64,000 bases of DNA, taken from the NCBI RefSeq assembly GCF_020535405.1, contig NZ_CP085036.1, positions 1,798,001 to 1,862,000 of the forward strand, in the 5' to 3' direction. The notes below the pieces were generated by a model. That model saw nothing but the letters and a program-made list of their open reading frames with translations. It made no database searches and was not told the DNA's origin. The stretch is from Antiquaquibacter oligotrophicus (GTDB lineage Bacteria > Actinomycetota > Actinomycetes > Actinomycetales > Microbacteriaceae). How positions within the stretch are numbered: the first letter of the stretch is position 1; each line of letters starts with the position of its first letter. Of this stretch, positions 24,110 to 32,669 are shown in pieces. A program made the translations under genes and the position numbers.

Positions 24110-25691
24110 CCACATCGACGCTGACCACATCGACGCTGACGCCCCCGCCGACAGCAAGATCACCCAACCGAAACTCGGATTCGTCGGCTATGTGCGTTTC
24201 TTCTGGCGCCAGCTGACCAGTATGCGCACGGCGCTCTTCCTGCTGCTCCTGCTCGCCATCGCCGCGATCCCCGGATCGCTCGTGCCGCAAAAGTCCTCCG
24301 ACCCGAACGGTGTCATCCAGTACCGCGCGGCCAACCCCGAACTCTCCGACGTGCTCGACGCCCTCGGGGTCTTCAACACCTACACCTCGGTGTGGTTCTC
24401 GGCGATCTACCTCCTGCTGTTCTTGTCGCTCATCGGCTGTGTCATCCCGCGCACCAAACACCACCTGGAGGCGTTGCGCGCGAAGCCGCCCAAGACCCCA
24501 GCAGACCTCAGCCGGCTGCCCGCTTACGTCTCGCGCGAGACGACAACGGATGCGGGGCTCGCGCTCGACGAGGCCGAGAGGATGCTCCGCTCGCAGCGTT
24601 ACCGGGTGCAGCGTTTCGACGGCTCCATCAGTGCCGAGCGCGGGTATCTGCGCGAGACCGGAAACCTGGTATTCCACTCCGCCCTCATCGGTGTGCTTGT
24701 CGCCGTCGGGATCGGTGGAGGTTTCGGCTACTCCGGTCAGCGTGTCATCGTCGAAGGCCAGGCGTTCGTCAACTCGCTCGCCAGTTACGACTCGTTCAAC
24801 CCGGGCCGCTTCTTCACCGATTCGGCGCTCAGCCCGTACCGCATCCAGTTGGACTCCTTCGAGGCGACCTACGAAGAGGACAACTTCAACGCCTACGGGC
24901 AGCCGACCGACTTCGTTGCGACCGTGACAACAACCGAGCGCGGCGGCGAACCGAAGCAGGGGCAGATCAAAGTCAACGAGCCGCTCTCGATCGCCGGCAC
25001 CACCGCGTACCTGCTCGGCAACGGTTACGCACCGCACCTCGTCGTGCGCGACCCCGACGGTACGGCCGTGTTCTCCCAGCCCGTCGCGTTCCTGCCGCAA
25101 GACCAGAACCTCTTCAGCCTCGGCATCATCAAAGTGCCGGACGGGCTCGACCAGCAGCTGGGCATCCGGGCGCTCCTCTACCCGACGACGTTCCCGCTCG
25201 CCAACGGCACGTTCAGCTCGAGTCACCCCGATCTGCGCGACCCGAGCATGAGCCTCGAGGTGTACGCGGGCGACCTCGGCCTCGACGGCGGTCGTGCCAC
25301 CAACGCGTACGCGCTCGACGTCGATGACCTGACCCAGCTCGCGGGGCGTGATGCTCCCGAGCCGACGATCCGCCTCACCGTCGGGCAGGTCGCCGACTTG
25401 CCCGACGGGCTCGGCACGATCGAACTCGTCGAGATTCCGAGGTTCGTGTCGCTGGACATCCACCACGATCCCTCCCAGTTCTGGGTTGCGCTGTTCAGTG
25501 CCCTTGTCGTCGCGGGACTCATCGCGAGTCTCTTCGTGGCGCGCAGGCGCGTGTGGATCAAAGTTGTCGACACGGACGGCGTCACCGCACTGCAGTACGC
25601 GGGGCTCGCCCGCGGTGACGACCCCCGACTGGAACAGGTGGTCGGCGAACTAGCGGACCGCCACAACGAAAGGCTTAAGGTGGACGAGTGA
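24087..25691 (+). CDS. resB: Cytochrome c biogenesis protein ResB
   Basis: A 534-residue membrane protein, half of the system II cytochrome c synthase that exports heme and attaches it to CXXCH apocytochromes. It has transmembrane helices near residues 42-62, 96-116 and 195-215, a large extracytoplasmic domain, and a last helix near 470-490 followed by a cytoplasmic tail. SMRTALFLLLLLAIAAIPGS and VSRETTTDAG are typical of actinobacterial ResB. The N-terminus has a duplicated DHIDA unit from the 15-bp tandem repeat. It is in an operon with ccdA (overlap) and ccsB (GTGA overlap at 25688). Confidence 0.92.
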   Translation: MDSSRPSDHIDADHIDADAPADSKITQPKLGFVGYVRFFWRQLTSMRTALFLLLLLAIAAIPGSLVPQKSSDPNGVIQYRAANPELSDVLDALGVFNTYTSVWFSAIYLLLFLSLIGCVIPRTKHHLEALRAKPPKTPADLSRLPAYVSRETTTDAGLALDEAERMLRSQRYRVQRFDGSISAERGYLRETGNLVFHSALIGVLVAVGIGGGFGYSGQRVIVEGQAFVNSLASYDSFNPGRFFTDSALSPYRIQLDSFEATYEEDNFNAYGQPTDFVATVTTTERGGEPKQGQIKVNEPLSIAGTTAYLLGNGYAPHLVVRDPDGTAVFSQPVAFLPQDQNLFSLGIIKVPDGLDQQLGIRALLYPTTFPLANGTFSSSHPDLRDPSMSLEVYAGDLGLDGGRATNAYALDVDDLTQLAGRDAPEPTIRLTVGQVADLPDGLGTIELVEIPRFVSLDIHHDPSQFWVALFSALVVAGLIASLFVARRRVWIKVVDTDGVTALQYAGLARGDDPRLEQVVGELADRHNERLKVDE

Positions 25692-26635
25692 TCGAGACCC
25701 TGGAGTCCTTCTCGTCGATCGCCGTGTACTCGGCGATGGGCGTCTACACGGTGGCGTTCATCATGTTCGCACTCGACCTCGCGCGACGTTCGGCGATCTC
25801 GCCCGTGACCGCGTCCGAACGTGTCGCGCGGGCCACCTCGGGAGCCGCGTACGGCGGCACCGCCGTGATCGAGGCGACGGATGCCCCCGCCCGCCCCGCG
25901 GCGCCCCGCTACCTTCGGGCGGCGATGGCCCTCACGGCGCTGGCCTGGGCCCTGCAGGTCACCGGCACCGTGCTGCGCGGTATCGCCGCCGAGCGTGTGC
26001 CGTGGGCCAACATGTACGAATTCACCCTCACGGGCACCGCGATCATCGTTGGCGTTTTCCTCGCCGTGCAGTTCTGGCAGGACCTGCGGTTCCTCGGAAC
26101 CTTCATCACCGGGTTCGCCCTCATCGCCCTCGGTGTCGCAACGGTCAACTTCTACGTACCCGTTGTGCCGCTGCCGCCGGCACTGCAGTCGCCCTGGCTC
26201 ATCATCCACGTGTTCGTCGCGACCCTCGGAACCGGCTTCTTCGCGCTGGGCGCCGGCTTGTCCATCGTGCAGCTGCTCAAGTCGCGGCGCACGAGCGGAC
26301 CGAAGTTCCTGTCGACACTGCCGAGTGCAGACAAACTCGAGACGCTCGCCTACCGACTCAACATCGTCGGTTTTGTTTTCTGGACCTTCACCCTCATCGC
26401 CGGAGCCATCTGGGCTGAGCGTGCGTGGGGTCGCTACTGGGGCTGGGACACCAAAGAGGTGTGGACCTTCATCATCTGGGTGATCTTCGCCGGGTACATT
26501 CACGCTCGAGCGACACGCGGCTGGCGTGGGGCCCGGTCCGCGTGGCTCGCGATCATCGGATTCACGGCGGTGCTCTTCAACTTCACCATCGTCAACCTCT
26601 TCTTCAAGGGCCTCCACGCCTACAGCGGCCTCTAA
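25688..26635 (+). CDS. ccsB: Cytochrome c biogenesis protein CcsB (CcsA/ResC type)
   Basis: A 315-residue membrane protein with about eight helices, the heme-handling partner of ResB. The Trp-rich heme-binding motif is seen as WGRYWGWDTKEVWTFIIW near residues 250-265. His residues in PWLIIHVFVATLG and AGYIHARATRGW fit the conserved axial ligands. It ends the histidine phosphatase-tlpA-ccdA-resB-ccsB run. Its stop interlocks with that of the convergent menC gene (4-bp overlap, CTAA at 26632-26635). Confidence 0.93.
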   Translation: MIETLESFSSIAVYSAMGVYTVAFIMFALDLARRSAISPVTASERVARATSGAAYGGTAVIEATDAPARPAAPRYLRAAMALTALAWALQVTGTVLRGIAAERVPWANMYEFTLTGTAIIVGVFLAVQFWQDLRFLGTFITGFALIALGVATVNFYVPVVPLPPALQSPWLIIHVFVATLGTGFFALGAGLSIVQLLKSRRTSGPKFLSTLPSADKLETLAYRLNIVGFVFWTFTLIAGAIWAERAWGRYWGWDTKEVWTFIIWVIFAGYIHARATRGWRGARSAWLAIIGFTAVLFNFTIVNLFFKGLHAYSGL

Positions 26636-27612
26636 GCCTCAAGCAACTCCCAGCAGCGTTCGAGGCGGGCGCGCCACCAGAGCGTGCGGTCCTGGGTGGC
26701 CGCGTGACGACGCAGCAACCCGGGGCTCGGTACAACACGACGCACGGGCAGGGCACCATCGCGCGGGAGGAGCGGGGCATCCGTCACGTCCGCCGCGAGG
26801 AGTGCCGCGGTGCCGAGGCCGCAGTCGAAGTCGAGCGACGGTAGTGCCCCCGCCAGGTGCAGCCCCATCGAGATGCCCACGGATGTCTCGAGCCCGCTAG
26901 AGACCACCATCGGCAAACCCACCTCGGCCTCGAGCGACAGAACACGGCGCACGCCGCCCAGCGGTTGCACTTTCGCGATCAGCACATCGGCTGCCCCTGC
27001 CCGCGCGACCGCCAGCGGGTCGGATGCTTTGCGCACACTCTCGTCCGCGGCGATCGGGATGCCCATGTATCTGACCCGTTGCCGAATCTCGGCGAGTTCC
27101 TCCACTGTCGCGCACGGCTGTTCGACATATTCCAGGTCGTAGGGTGCGAGCGCGTGGATGGCGTGCTCGGCTTCGTCGACATTCCAGGCGCCGTTCGCGT
27201 CGACGCGGATCCGGCCCTCCGGGCCCAGAGCGGCGCGCACGGCCGCGACTCGCGCAACATCGTCGTCGAGCGTCTGGCCGCGTTCGGCGACCTTCACCTT
27301 TGCCGTTCGGGTTCCCGCAAATCGTGCGAGGGTAGCAGGAACATCGGCGGCCGCGAGCGCGGGCACCGTGGCGTTCACCGGGATGCTGTCCCGCAGCAGT
27401 GGCGGCGCTGCATTCCACCCGAAGTCGATTGCGGCGGCCAGCCACGCCGCCGCCTCCGGGTCGGCGTACTCGGTGAAGGGGGAGAACTCGGTCCACCCGT
27501 GCGGTCCCTCCAGCAGCATCGCCTCGCGCACGTCAATGCCGCGGAACCGCGACACGAGCGGCAGCGACACCACGTGTGTGGTGTCGAGGAGCTCATCGAG
27601 TGGGGGACGCAT
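26632..27612 (-). CDS. menC: o-Succinylbenzoate synthase
   Basis: A 326-residue enolase-superfamily enzyme that dehydrates SHCHC to o-succinylbenzoate in menaquinone synthesis. Catalytic features are TAKVKVAERG (KxK, the second Lys acting as base), RIRVDANGAW and LEYVEQPC (metal ligands), and PIAADESVRK (third acidic ligand and opposite-face Lys). The length fits the actinobacterial OSBS subfamily. The start is ATG at 27612; a GTG directly before it (27615) is an alternative. It is divergent from a small membrane protein gene and then menB. Confidence 0.93.
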   Translation of the reverse strand: MRPPLDELLDTTHVVSLPLVSRFRGIDVREAMLLEGPHGWTEFSPFTEYADPEAAAWLAAAIDFGWNAAPPLLRDSIPVNATVPALAAADVPATLARFAGTRTAKVKVAERGQTLDDDVARVAAVRAALGPEGRIRVDANGAWNVDEAEHAIHALAPYDLEYVEQPCATVEELAEIRQRVRYMGIPIAADESVRKASDPLAVARAGAADVLIAKVQPLGGVRRVLSLEAEVGLPMVVSSGLETSVGISMGLHLAGALPSLDFDCGLGTAALLAADVTDAPLLPRDGALPVRRVVPSPGLLRRHAATQDRTLWWRARLERCWELLEA

Positions 27613-27652
27613 CACCCCAGTCTGACAAGACCCCTCACGTTATGGTGGGTTC

Positions 27653-28069
27653 GTGACAATTCCGGGCGAGCCAGAACGGGCGGCCATCAAGGTCGTGCCC
27701 ATCTACCTCGACCCCGTCGTGGAGACGATCGAGGTGCCCGCGGAGGCCCCGGCATCCGTCGTCGAGGAGCCGGCCCCGGATGCTCCAGCGCCGCGTAGCG
27801 GTGTGCTGGGTGGCCTCGCGCTCCTTCTCGCCCTGGCCACGAGCATCCTCACGGCGATCGGCGTCTCGGTTGCTTCGAGCGGCGGGTTCGATGTCGGTGC
27901 GGCGCTCGCGTGGGCAGCGATCGTGACATCGGGGTTGTCCGTGCTCGCGGGACTCGTGGCGACGATCTTCCGGCTCGGCCGCGGCATGGGTATTGCGGCG
28001 ATGGTCATCGGCGTCATCTCCAACCCGTGGTTGCTCGCCACGGTGCTGGGCTTCTTCGCGCCCGTCTGA
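27653..28069 (+). CDS. Small two/three-helix membrane protein, unknown
   Basis: A 138-residue protein with an acidic, Pro-rich cytoplasmic N-terminus (about residues 15-50, PASVVEEPAPDAPAP). Hydrophobic segments follow at about 53-75, 80-102 and 113-135. No enzymatic motif was seen. Start is GTG at 27653, 40 bp from menC on the other strand. Its position between menC and menB hints at membership in the menaquinone region, but small membrane proteins of this type are scattered in Microbacteriaceae and the function is unknown. Confidence 0.65.
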   Translation: MTIPGEPERAAIKVVPIYLDPVVETIEVPAEAPASVVEEPAPDAPAPRSGVLGGLALLLALATSILTAIGVSVASSGGFDVGAALAWAAIVTSGLSVLAGLVATIFRLGRGMGIAAMVIGVISNPWLLATVLGFFAPV

Positions 28070-28075
28070 TCCTTT

Positions 28076-28105
28076 CGTGCCCGTGCCCGTGCCCGTGCCC
28101 GTGCC
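28076..28105. repeat. Hexanucleotide microsatellite (CGTGCC)x5
   Basis: Five perfect tandem copies of CGTGCC are followed by a partial CGTCC and flanked on both sides by the same CCTTTCGTGC sequence. The array lies between the small membrane protein gene and menB, outside coding sequence and about 40 bp before the menB ATG. Unit number is likely to vary by slippage. Confidence 0.85.
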
Positions 28106-28144
28106 CGTCCTTTCGTGCTCGAGCCCGAGTCGTAGGCTGGGCGC

Positions 28145-29026
28145 ATGGTTTCCGAGTTGTTCGATCCCGAACTCTGGCGCGACGTCGAAGGGTTCGAGGG
28201 TCTCACCGACCTGACCTACCACCAGGATGTGACCGGTCGTGTGGCGCGAGTTGCGTTCAACCGGCCCGAGGTGCGCAATGCGTTCCGTCCGCACACAGTC
28301 GATGAGCTGTACCGCGCGCTCGACGATGCGCGTCAGAACCCGCGCATCGGCGTTGTGCTGCTCACCGGCAATGGACCCAGCCCGAAGGATGGCGGTTGGG
28401 CGTTCTGTTCGGGCGGCGACCAGCGCATCCGTGGTCGCGACGGTTACCAGTACGAGGACGGCACCGCCGCCGTCGGCAGACTCCACATCCTTGAGGTGCA
28501 GCGCCTCATCCGCACGATGCCCAAGGTTGTCATCGCCGTGGTCCCCGGCTGGGCTGCCGGTGGCGGGCACTCGCTGCACGTGGTGTGCGACCTGACGATC
28601 GCGTCGCGTGAGCACGGCATGTTCAAGCAGACGGATGCCGATGTCGGCTCCTTCGACGCCGGCTACGGCAGCGCGTACCTGGCGCGGCAGGTCGGCCAAA
28701 AGGTGGCGCGCGAGATCTTCTTCCTCGCCGAAACGTATGACGCAGAGCGCGCGTTCCAGATGAACGCGATCAACCGTGTCGTGCCGCACGCCGAGCTCGA
28801 GTCGACCGCGTACGAGTGGGCGACCACGATCCTCGGCAAGTCGCCGACGGCGATCCGGATGCTGAAGTTCGCGTTCAACCTCGTGGATGACGGGCTCATG
28901 GGGCAGCAGGTTTTCGCGGGTGAGGCAACCCGTCTCGCCTACGGAACCGATGAGGCCGTCGAGGGGCGTGACGCGTTCCTCGAGAAGCGCGCACCCGACT
29001 GGGGTCCGTTCCCCTGGCAGTACTAG
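28145..29026 (+). CDS. menB: 1,4-Dihydroxy-2-naphthoyl-CoA synthase
   Basis: A 293-residue crotonase-fold enzyme that closes the naphthoquinol ring from o-succinylbenzoyl-CoA. WAFCSGGDQRIRGRDGY is the oxyanion and active-site loop of MenB. VPGWAAGGGHSLHVVCDLT holds the second oxyanion glycine region. TDADVGSFDAGYGSAYLAR contains the Asp/Ser/Tyr residues typical of the family. The C-terminal WGPFPWQY tail is also typical. menE follows after 4 bp, so the two are coupled. Confidence 0.96.
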   Translation: MVSELFDPELWRDVEGFEGLTDLTYHQDVTGRVARVAFNRPEVRNAFRPHTVDELYRALDDARQNPRIGVVLLTGNGPSPKDGGWAFCSGGDQRIRGRDGYQYEDGTAAVGRLHILEVQRLIRTMPKVVIAVVPGWAAGGGHSLHVVCDLTIASREHGMFKQTDADVGSFDAGYGSAYLARQVGQKVAREIFFLAETYDAERAFQMNAINRVVPHAELESTAYEWATTILGKSPTAIRMLKFAFNLVDDGLMGQQVFAGEATRLAYGTDEAVEGRDAFLEKRAPDWGPFPWQY

Positions 29027-29030
29027 TGCG

Positions 29031-30158
29031 ATGACCCGTCCCCTGGAGGTCATCCCGGCGGAGCCCCATCGGGTGGCTGCGGCGCTGGAGGCCGCGTTGT
29101 CGGGGAGTGGGCCGGCCATCCTTCCGCATCCCGATCCGTCTTCCGCGGTGGATGTGCCCGAGCTGGTGCCGCAGAAGGTTGCGGTGGTTGTTGAGACGAG
29201 TGGGTCGACGGGTCGGCCGAAACGTGTGGCGATCTCCCCGGATGCGTTGCTCGCCAACGCGGCGGCATCGGAGGTGGCGCTGGGTGGCCCCGGACAGTGG
29301 ATGCTCGCCCTCCCCGCCCACTACATCGCGGGTATCGCGGTGCTCGTGAGGGCGCTGGCCGCGCAAATCGCTCCGGTGTTTCTGGATCCGTCGGGGTTCA
29401 CCGCCGAGCGTTTTGTTGCGGCGGCGGGTGAGTTGGATCATCCGCGACGTTTTGTCTCCCTCGTGCCGGTGCAGCTGTCGCGTCTGCTCGACACGGACGA
29501 TGCGGTCCACGCTCTGCGGGGCTTCGAGCGGGTGCTTGTGGGTGGGCAGTCGATGCCGTCGGCGCTCGCGGCCCGGGCCGATGAGCTGGGTGTGTCGATC
29601 ACCCGCACCTATGGGTCGAGCGAAACGAGTGGGGGTTGCGTTTACGACGGGGTGGCGATCGGCGACACGAGGGTGCGCATCTCGGATGGTCGGGTGGAGC
29701 TTGCGGGGAGCATGCTCGCGGAGGGTTACCTGGGTGACCCGGAGCGCACGGAGCTCGCGTTTCGTGACGAGCACGGTGACCGGTGGTTCCGTACGGATGA
29801 CACGGGTGAGGTCGTCGACGGTGTGCTGACGATCACGGGGCGTGCCGACGATGTGATTGTGTCGGGCGGGGTGAAGGTGTCGCTGGCCGCGGTGGAGGCT
29901 GTGGTGCGGGGGATGCCCGGGCTGGAGCAGGCGGTCGTGGTGGCGGCCCCGCATCCGGTGTGGGGTGAGTCTCCGGTGGTGGTGAGTGAGCTGGCGGTGA
30001 CGCGTGAGGAGGTGCGCTCAGTGGTGGCGGAGCAGTTGGGTGCGGCGGCCGCCCCGACCGAGGTGGTGATCGTTGACCGGGTGCCGTTGTTGCCGTCGGG
30101 CAAGCCCGATCGGCTCACTGTCGCCGCACTCGTCTCGGGTTCTCGCGGTGACGCCTGA
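29031..30158 (+). CDS. menE: o-Succinylbenzoate--CoA ligase
   Basis: A 375-residue adenylate-forming enzyme that activates o-succinylbenzoate with ATP and CoA. VVETSGSTGRPKRVAIS is the phosphate-binding loop. RTYGSSETSGGCVYDG is the A5 region, and WFRTDDTGEVVDG, the ADP-binding Asp, precedes the hinge ITGRADDVIVSGGVKVS. PLLPSGKPDRLTV carries the catalytic Lys. It is shorter than Bacillus MenE, as usual for Actinobacteria. ATG at 29031 lies just after menB; the longer reading to 28887 is inside menB. The last 44 bp overlap the convergent HNH gene. Confidence 0.92.
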   Translation: MTRPLEVIPAEPHRVAAALEAALSGSGPAILPHPDPSSAVDVPELVPQKVAVVVETSGSTGRPKRVAISPDALLANAAASEVALGGPGQWMLALPAHYIAGIAVLVRALAAQIAPVFLDPSGFTAERFVAAAGELDHPRRFVSLVPVQLSRLLDTDDAVHALRGFERVLVGGQSMPSALAARADELGVSITRTYGSSETSGGCVYDGVAIGDTRVRISDGRVELAGSMLAEGYLGDPERTELAFRDEHGDRWFRTDDTGEVVDGVLTITGRADDVIVSGGVKVSLAAVEAVVRGMPGLEQAVVVAAPHPVWGESPVVVSELAVTREEVRSVVAEQLGAAAAPTEVVIVDRVPLLPSGKPDRLTVAALVSGSRGDA

Positions 30159-31494
30159 TTACTAGGGGAACCTTCGGTTCCATGCGCTGGGCCACTACTC
30201 CGGGCGGCGCATCCGGTGGCGGGGTCCACCAGTGTTCGATCTCGCCGTCGGGGTTCTCCACGATGACAATGCACCACTTGTTGGCATGGAGCTCGTGATG
30301 GTGGAACCTGCACAACGGGATGCCGTTCTTGAGGGTGGTGTTGCGTCCGTTCCAGGCCTGCATGTGGTGGACCTCGGTCATGGCCGGGGGTCGATCGCAC
30401 CCGGGCACAGCGCATCCGCCCCACTGTGCGGCGAGTGCTGCACGGTCGGCCGAGCAGTGCAAGCGACGGGTAGCGCCAGCCTCGACGGCTTGCGTGCCGC
30501 GGAAGGCGATGGGAATCACTCCGCTCGTGCAGATGTGCTTGCGCGCAGTGCCGACGCCCACTGTCACACCCTGTCCTTCGAACCATGCCGCGCCTTCGCC
30601 CGACTCCAGATCCTCGAGCGTGACGTGCACGCGCACGGCGGGGCTGCGTGAACCGAAGAGGGTTTTCGGGTCGATGTCGGTGTTCGCGGCGCGTGTGGCG
30701 AGTTCGACGATGTCCACGAGTGTGTCGAGGGCGAGCTGCGCATTCGTGCGGGGGTCGGCGACGAGTGTCTCGGCCCGCGCGGCCTCGTCGGGGTCGACAA
30801 AACGTGGACCTCCCCGACGCGGCGACGTGATGCTGTCGATGGCACCCGTGATGACGGCGGCGGACTCGGGATCCAGCAGAGCGCTCAGCTTTGTCATGCC
30901 GTCGGGAAGCTGGTGCCAGGTCAGCGATCGGCGAGAACGGCGATGTTCTTCGAGGTCGGAGATCGAGGCGACATCGAGTGCTTCGCGAAGAGAGCGCGCG
31001 GACTTCGCCATCGACTCCGGCGAAGCCGAGCCCGCTATATCGACGAGTTGGTGTGCGGCGTCGAGGAGGTCGTCGGCAGCAACCGTCGCGGAGGGTGCTC
31101 CGAGACCCGAGGTGATGGCGGCGGCCGTAGCGACAGAGAGCGAGCCGTCCCCTAGGCCGGAGTCGACCGGAGCCAACCACGGTGAGTCCTGGCCGATTGC
31201 CGTCGCCACGACGGTCAGTTCTTTCGCTTCGGTGCGCGAAACACCGCCGAGCGTTTGGATGGCCTTCTCCGCCGTGGGTGCGCCGAGCCGGGACGCGAGA
31301 CCGGCGTGGCCTAATGCTGGATCGGAACGACGGACCAGTTCGGCGACGATGGCGAGCTTTGCGGCATCCACTCGCCTGCGTGCTGCCGTTACCTCCGAGT
31401 CGAGCTCGAGGAGGCGCTCATCCGATACCGAACACAGCTCGTCGAGGCGCGGCAGCTCAACAACCTCGGAGGGGAGGGGAGCCGTCGCTGTCAT
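30115..31494 (-). CDS. DUF222 / HNH endonuclease protein (13E12 type)
   Basis: A 459-residue protein of the actinobacterial 13E12-like family. The N-terminal three quarters are helical DUF222. The C-terminal HNH nuclease domain reads CSADRAALAAQWGGCAVPGC, then EVHHMQAW, NGIPLCRFHHHELH and a basic tail; two Cys pairs hold a structural zinc and the HH the active site. The family's function is not settled; some mycobacterial 13E12 genes are under LexA control. Here a GAAC-N4-GTTC palindrome stands 22 bp upstream. It separates menE from menA, is oriented against both, and its 3' end overlaps menE by 44 bp, consistent with later insertion. Confidence 0.88.
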   Translation of the reverse strand: MTATAPLPSEVVELPRLDELCSVSDERLLELDSEVTAARRRVDAAKLAIVAELVRRSDPALGHAGLASRLGAPTAEKAIQTLGGVSRTEAKELTVVATAIGQDSPWLAPVDSGLGDGSLSVATAAAITSGLGAPSATVAADDLLDAAHQLVDIAGSASPESMAKSARSLREALDVASISDLEEHRRSRRSLTWHQLPDGMTKLSALLDPESAAVITGAIDSITSPRRGGPRFVDPDEAARAETLVADPRTNAQLALDTLVDIVELATRAANTDIDPKTLFGSRSPAVRVHVTLEDLESGEGAAWFEGQGVTVGVGTARKHICTSGVIPIAFRGTQAVEAGATRRLHCSADRAALAAQWGGCAVPGCDRPPAMTEVHHMQAWNGRNTTLKNGIPLCRFHHHELHANKWCIVIVENPDGEIEHWWTPPPDAPPGVVAQRMEPKVPLVIRRHRENPRRVRRQ

Positions 31495-31515
31495 GGATCG
31501 ATTCTACCCGACATT

Positions 31516-31529
31516 AGAACATACGTTCT
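31516..31529. promoter_or_regulatory. Candidate LexA (SOS) box AGAACATACGTTCT
   Basis: A perfect 14-bp palindrome matches the Gram-positive SOS consensus GAAC-N4-GTTC. It is 22 bp before the ATG of the DUF222/HNH gene on the minus strand and about 90 bp before menA on the plus strand. Position favours control of the HNH gene. LexA itself is not in the window. Confidence 0.7.
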
Positions 31530-31619
31530 ATACAAATCGCCGATTGTGGAAAGCTGACGGAATAGTCGTGCCCATCCCGTGAAGGCCCCGAATAGGTGCC
31601 CACTATTAGGATTCTCGTC

Positions 31620-32639
31620 GTGGCTTCCCCGAAACAACAACGCATCGACCCCGCATCCGTGCCCGCTCCGTCGAAGAAGGCCGGCAGCACAAAAAAGCCA
31701 GGCGCCCGCAAACCCAAGGTTGTGCCGCCCTCGGCGCGCAAGGCCAAGCGGGCGAGCCTCGGCGACTGGATTTCGGCGGCACGACTGCTGACGCTCCCAC
31801 TCTCCATCGCGCCCGTGCTGCTGGGTGCTGCGATCGCGTTCGTGTACCCCCGCGCGGAGGGCGACCTGGTCGGCTTCTGGATTCTCGCCGCCGCCTGCCT
31901 CGCGGTGGCCGTCTTCCTGCAGATCGGTGTCAATTACGCCAACGACTACTCCGACGGGGTTCGGGGAACGGATGACGACCGCGTAGGCCCCGCCCGGCTT
32001 ACCGCTTCGGGTGCCGCTCGTCCCCGCACCGTGCTCACCGTCGCGCTCGTCTTCTTCGCGCTCGCCGCGGCCGCCGGCGTCTTCATCGTCATCCGCACGG
32101 AGCACTGGTGGTTGCTCGCCGTCGGCGCGGTCGCGATCCTCGCCGCGTGGTTCTACACGGGTGGCAAGCGCCCCTACGGTTACTTCGCGCTGGGTGAGCT
32201 CGTCGCGTTCCTGTTCTTCGGAATCGTCGCCACCGCGGGCACCGTGTTCGTGTTGGCGAACGACATCCCGTTCGAGACGTGGATTGCCGCGGCATCCATC
32301 GGTGCGATCGCGGCTGCTGCCCTGCTCGTCAACAACATCAGGGACCGGGAGAAGGATGCTGTGGTCTCCAAGCGCACCCTCGCGGTGCTCATCGGCGACC
32401 GTGCATCGCGCATCCTGTACGCGTTCCTCATCATCGTGCCACCGCTCGCGGCGACCGTGTTCTTCTCGCTCGTGTTCGAGATGAGCTACCTCGCCTACTT
32501 CGCGCTCCTCGCGGCGGTTCCCGCGGCAGTCATCACGCTCTTCGCCCGCACTCCGGGCGAGCTTGTGATCGCGCTGCGGCTGACGTCACTCACTGCGCTG
32601 CTCTACGCCCTGGGCCTCGGGTACGGGATCGCGTTCTAG
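31620..32639 (+). CDS. menA: 1,4-Dihydroxy-2-naphthoate polyprenyltransferase
   Basis: A 339-residue membrane prenyltransferase of the UbiA superfamily that joins the polyprenyl tail to DHNA and releases CO2. It has about nine helices. The two Mg-diphosphate motifs are NYANDYSDGVRGTDDD and NNIRDREKDAVVSKRT. The first about 45 residues form an unusual Lys/Pro/Ser-rich cytoplasmic extension before the first helix. The start GTG at 31620 has TAGGA at a suitable distance; a GTG at 31596 is an alternative. In relatives the DUF4229-PLDc_N-menD genes follow directly; here 11 kb intervene. Confidence 0.93.
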   Translation: MASPKQQRIDPASVPAPSKKAGSTKKPGARKPKVVPPSARKAKRASLGDWISAARLLTLPLSIAPVLLGAAIAFVYPRAEGDLVGFWILAAACLAVAVFLQIGVNYANDYSDGVRGTDDDRVGPARLTASGAARPRTVLTVALVFFALAAAAGVFIVIRTEHWWLLAVGAVAILAAWFYTGGKRPYGYFALGELVAFLFFGIVATAGTVFVLANDIPFETWIAAASIGAIAAAALLVNNIRDREKDAVVSKRTLAVLIGDRASRILYAFLIIVPPLAATVFFSLVFEMSYLAYFALLAAVPAAVITLFARTPGELVIALRLTSLTALLYALGLGYGIAF

Positions 32640-32669
32640 TTCAACCGCGATGTTGGCAGGAGGACGGCC

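Noticed and set aside
28070..28120. Arg-Ala repeat peptide encoded by the microsatellite on the minus strand
   Set aside because: It comes only from translating a CGTGCC array within an antisense frame; no evidence of a gene.
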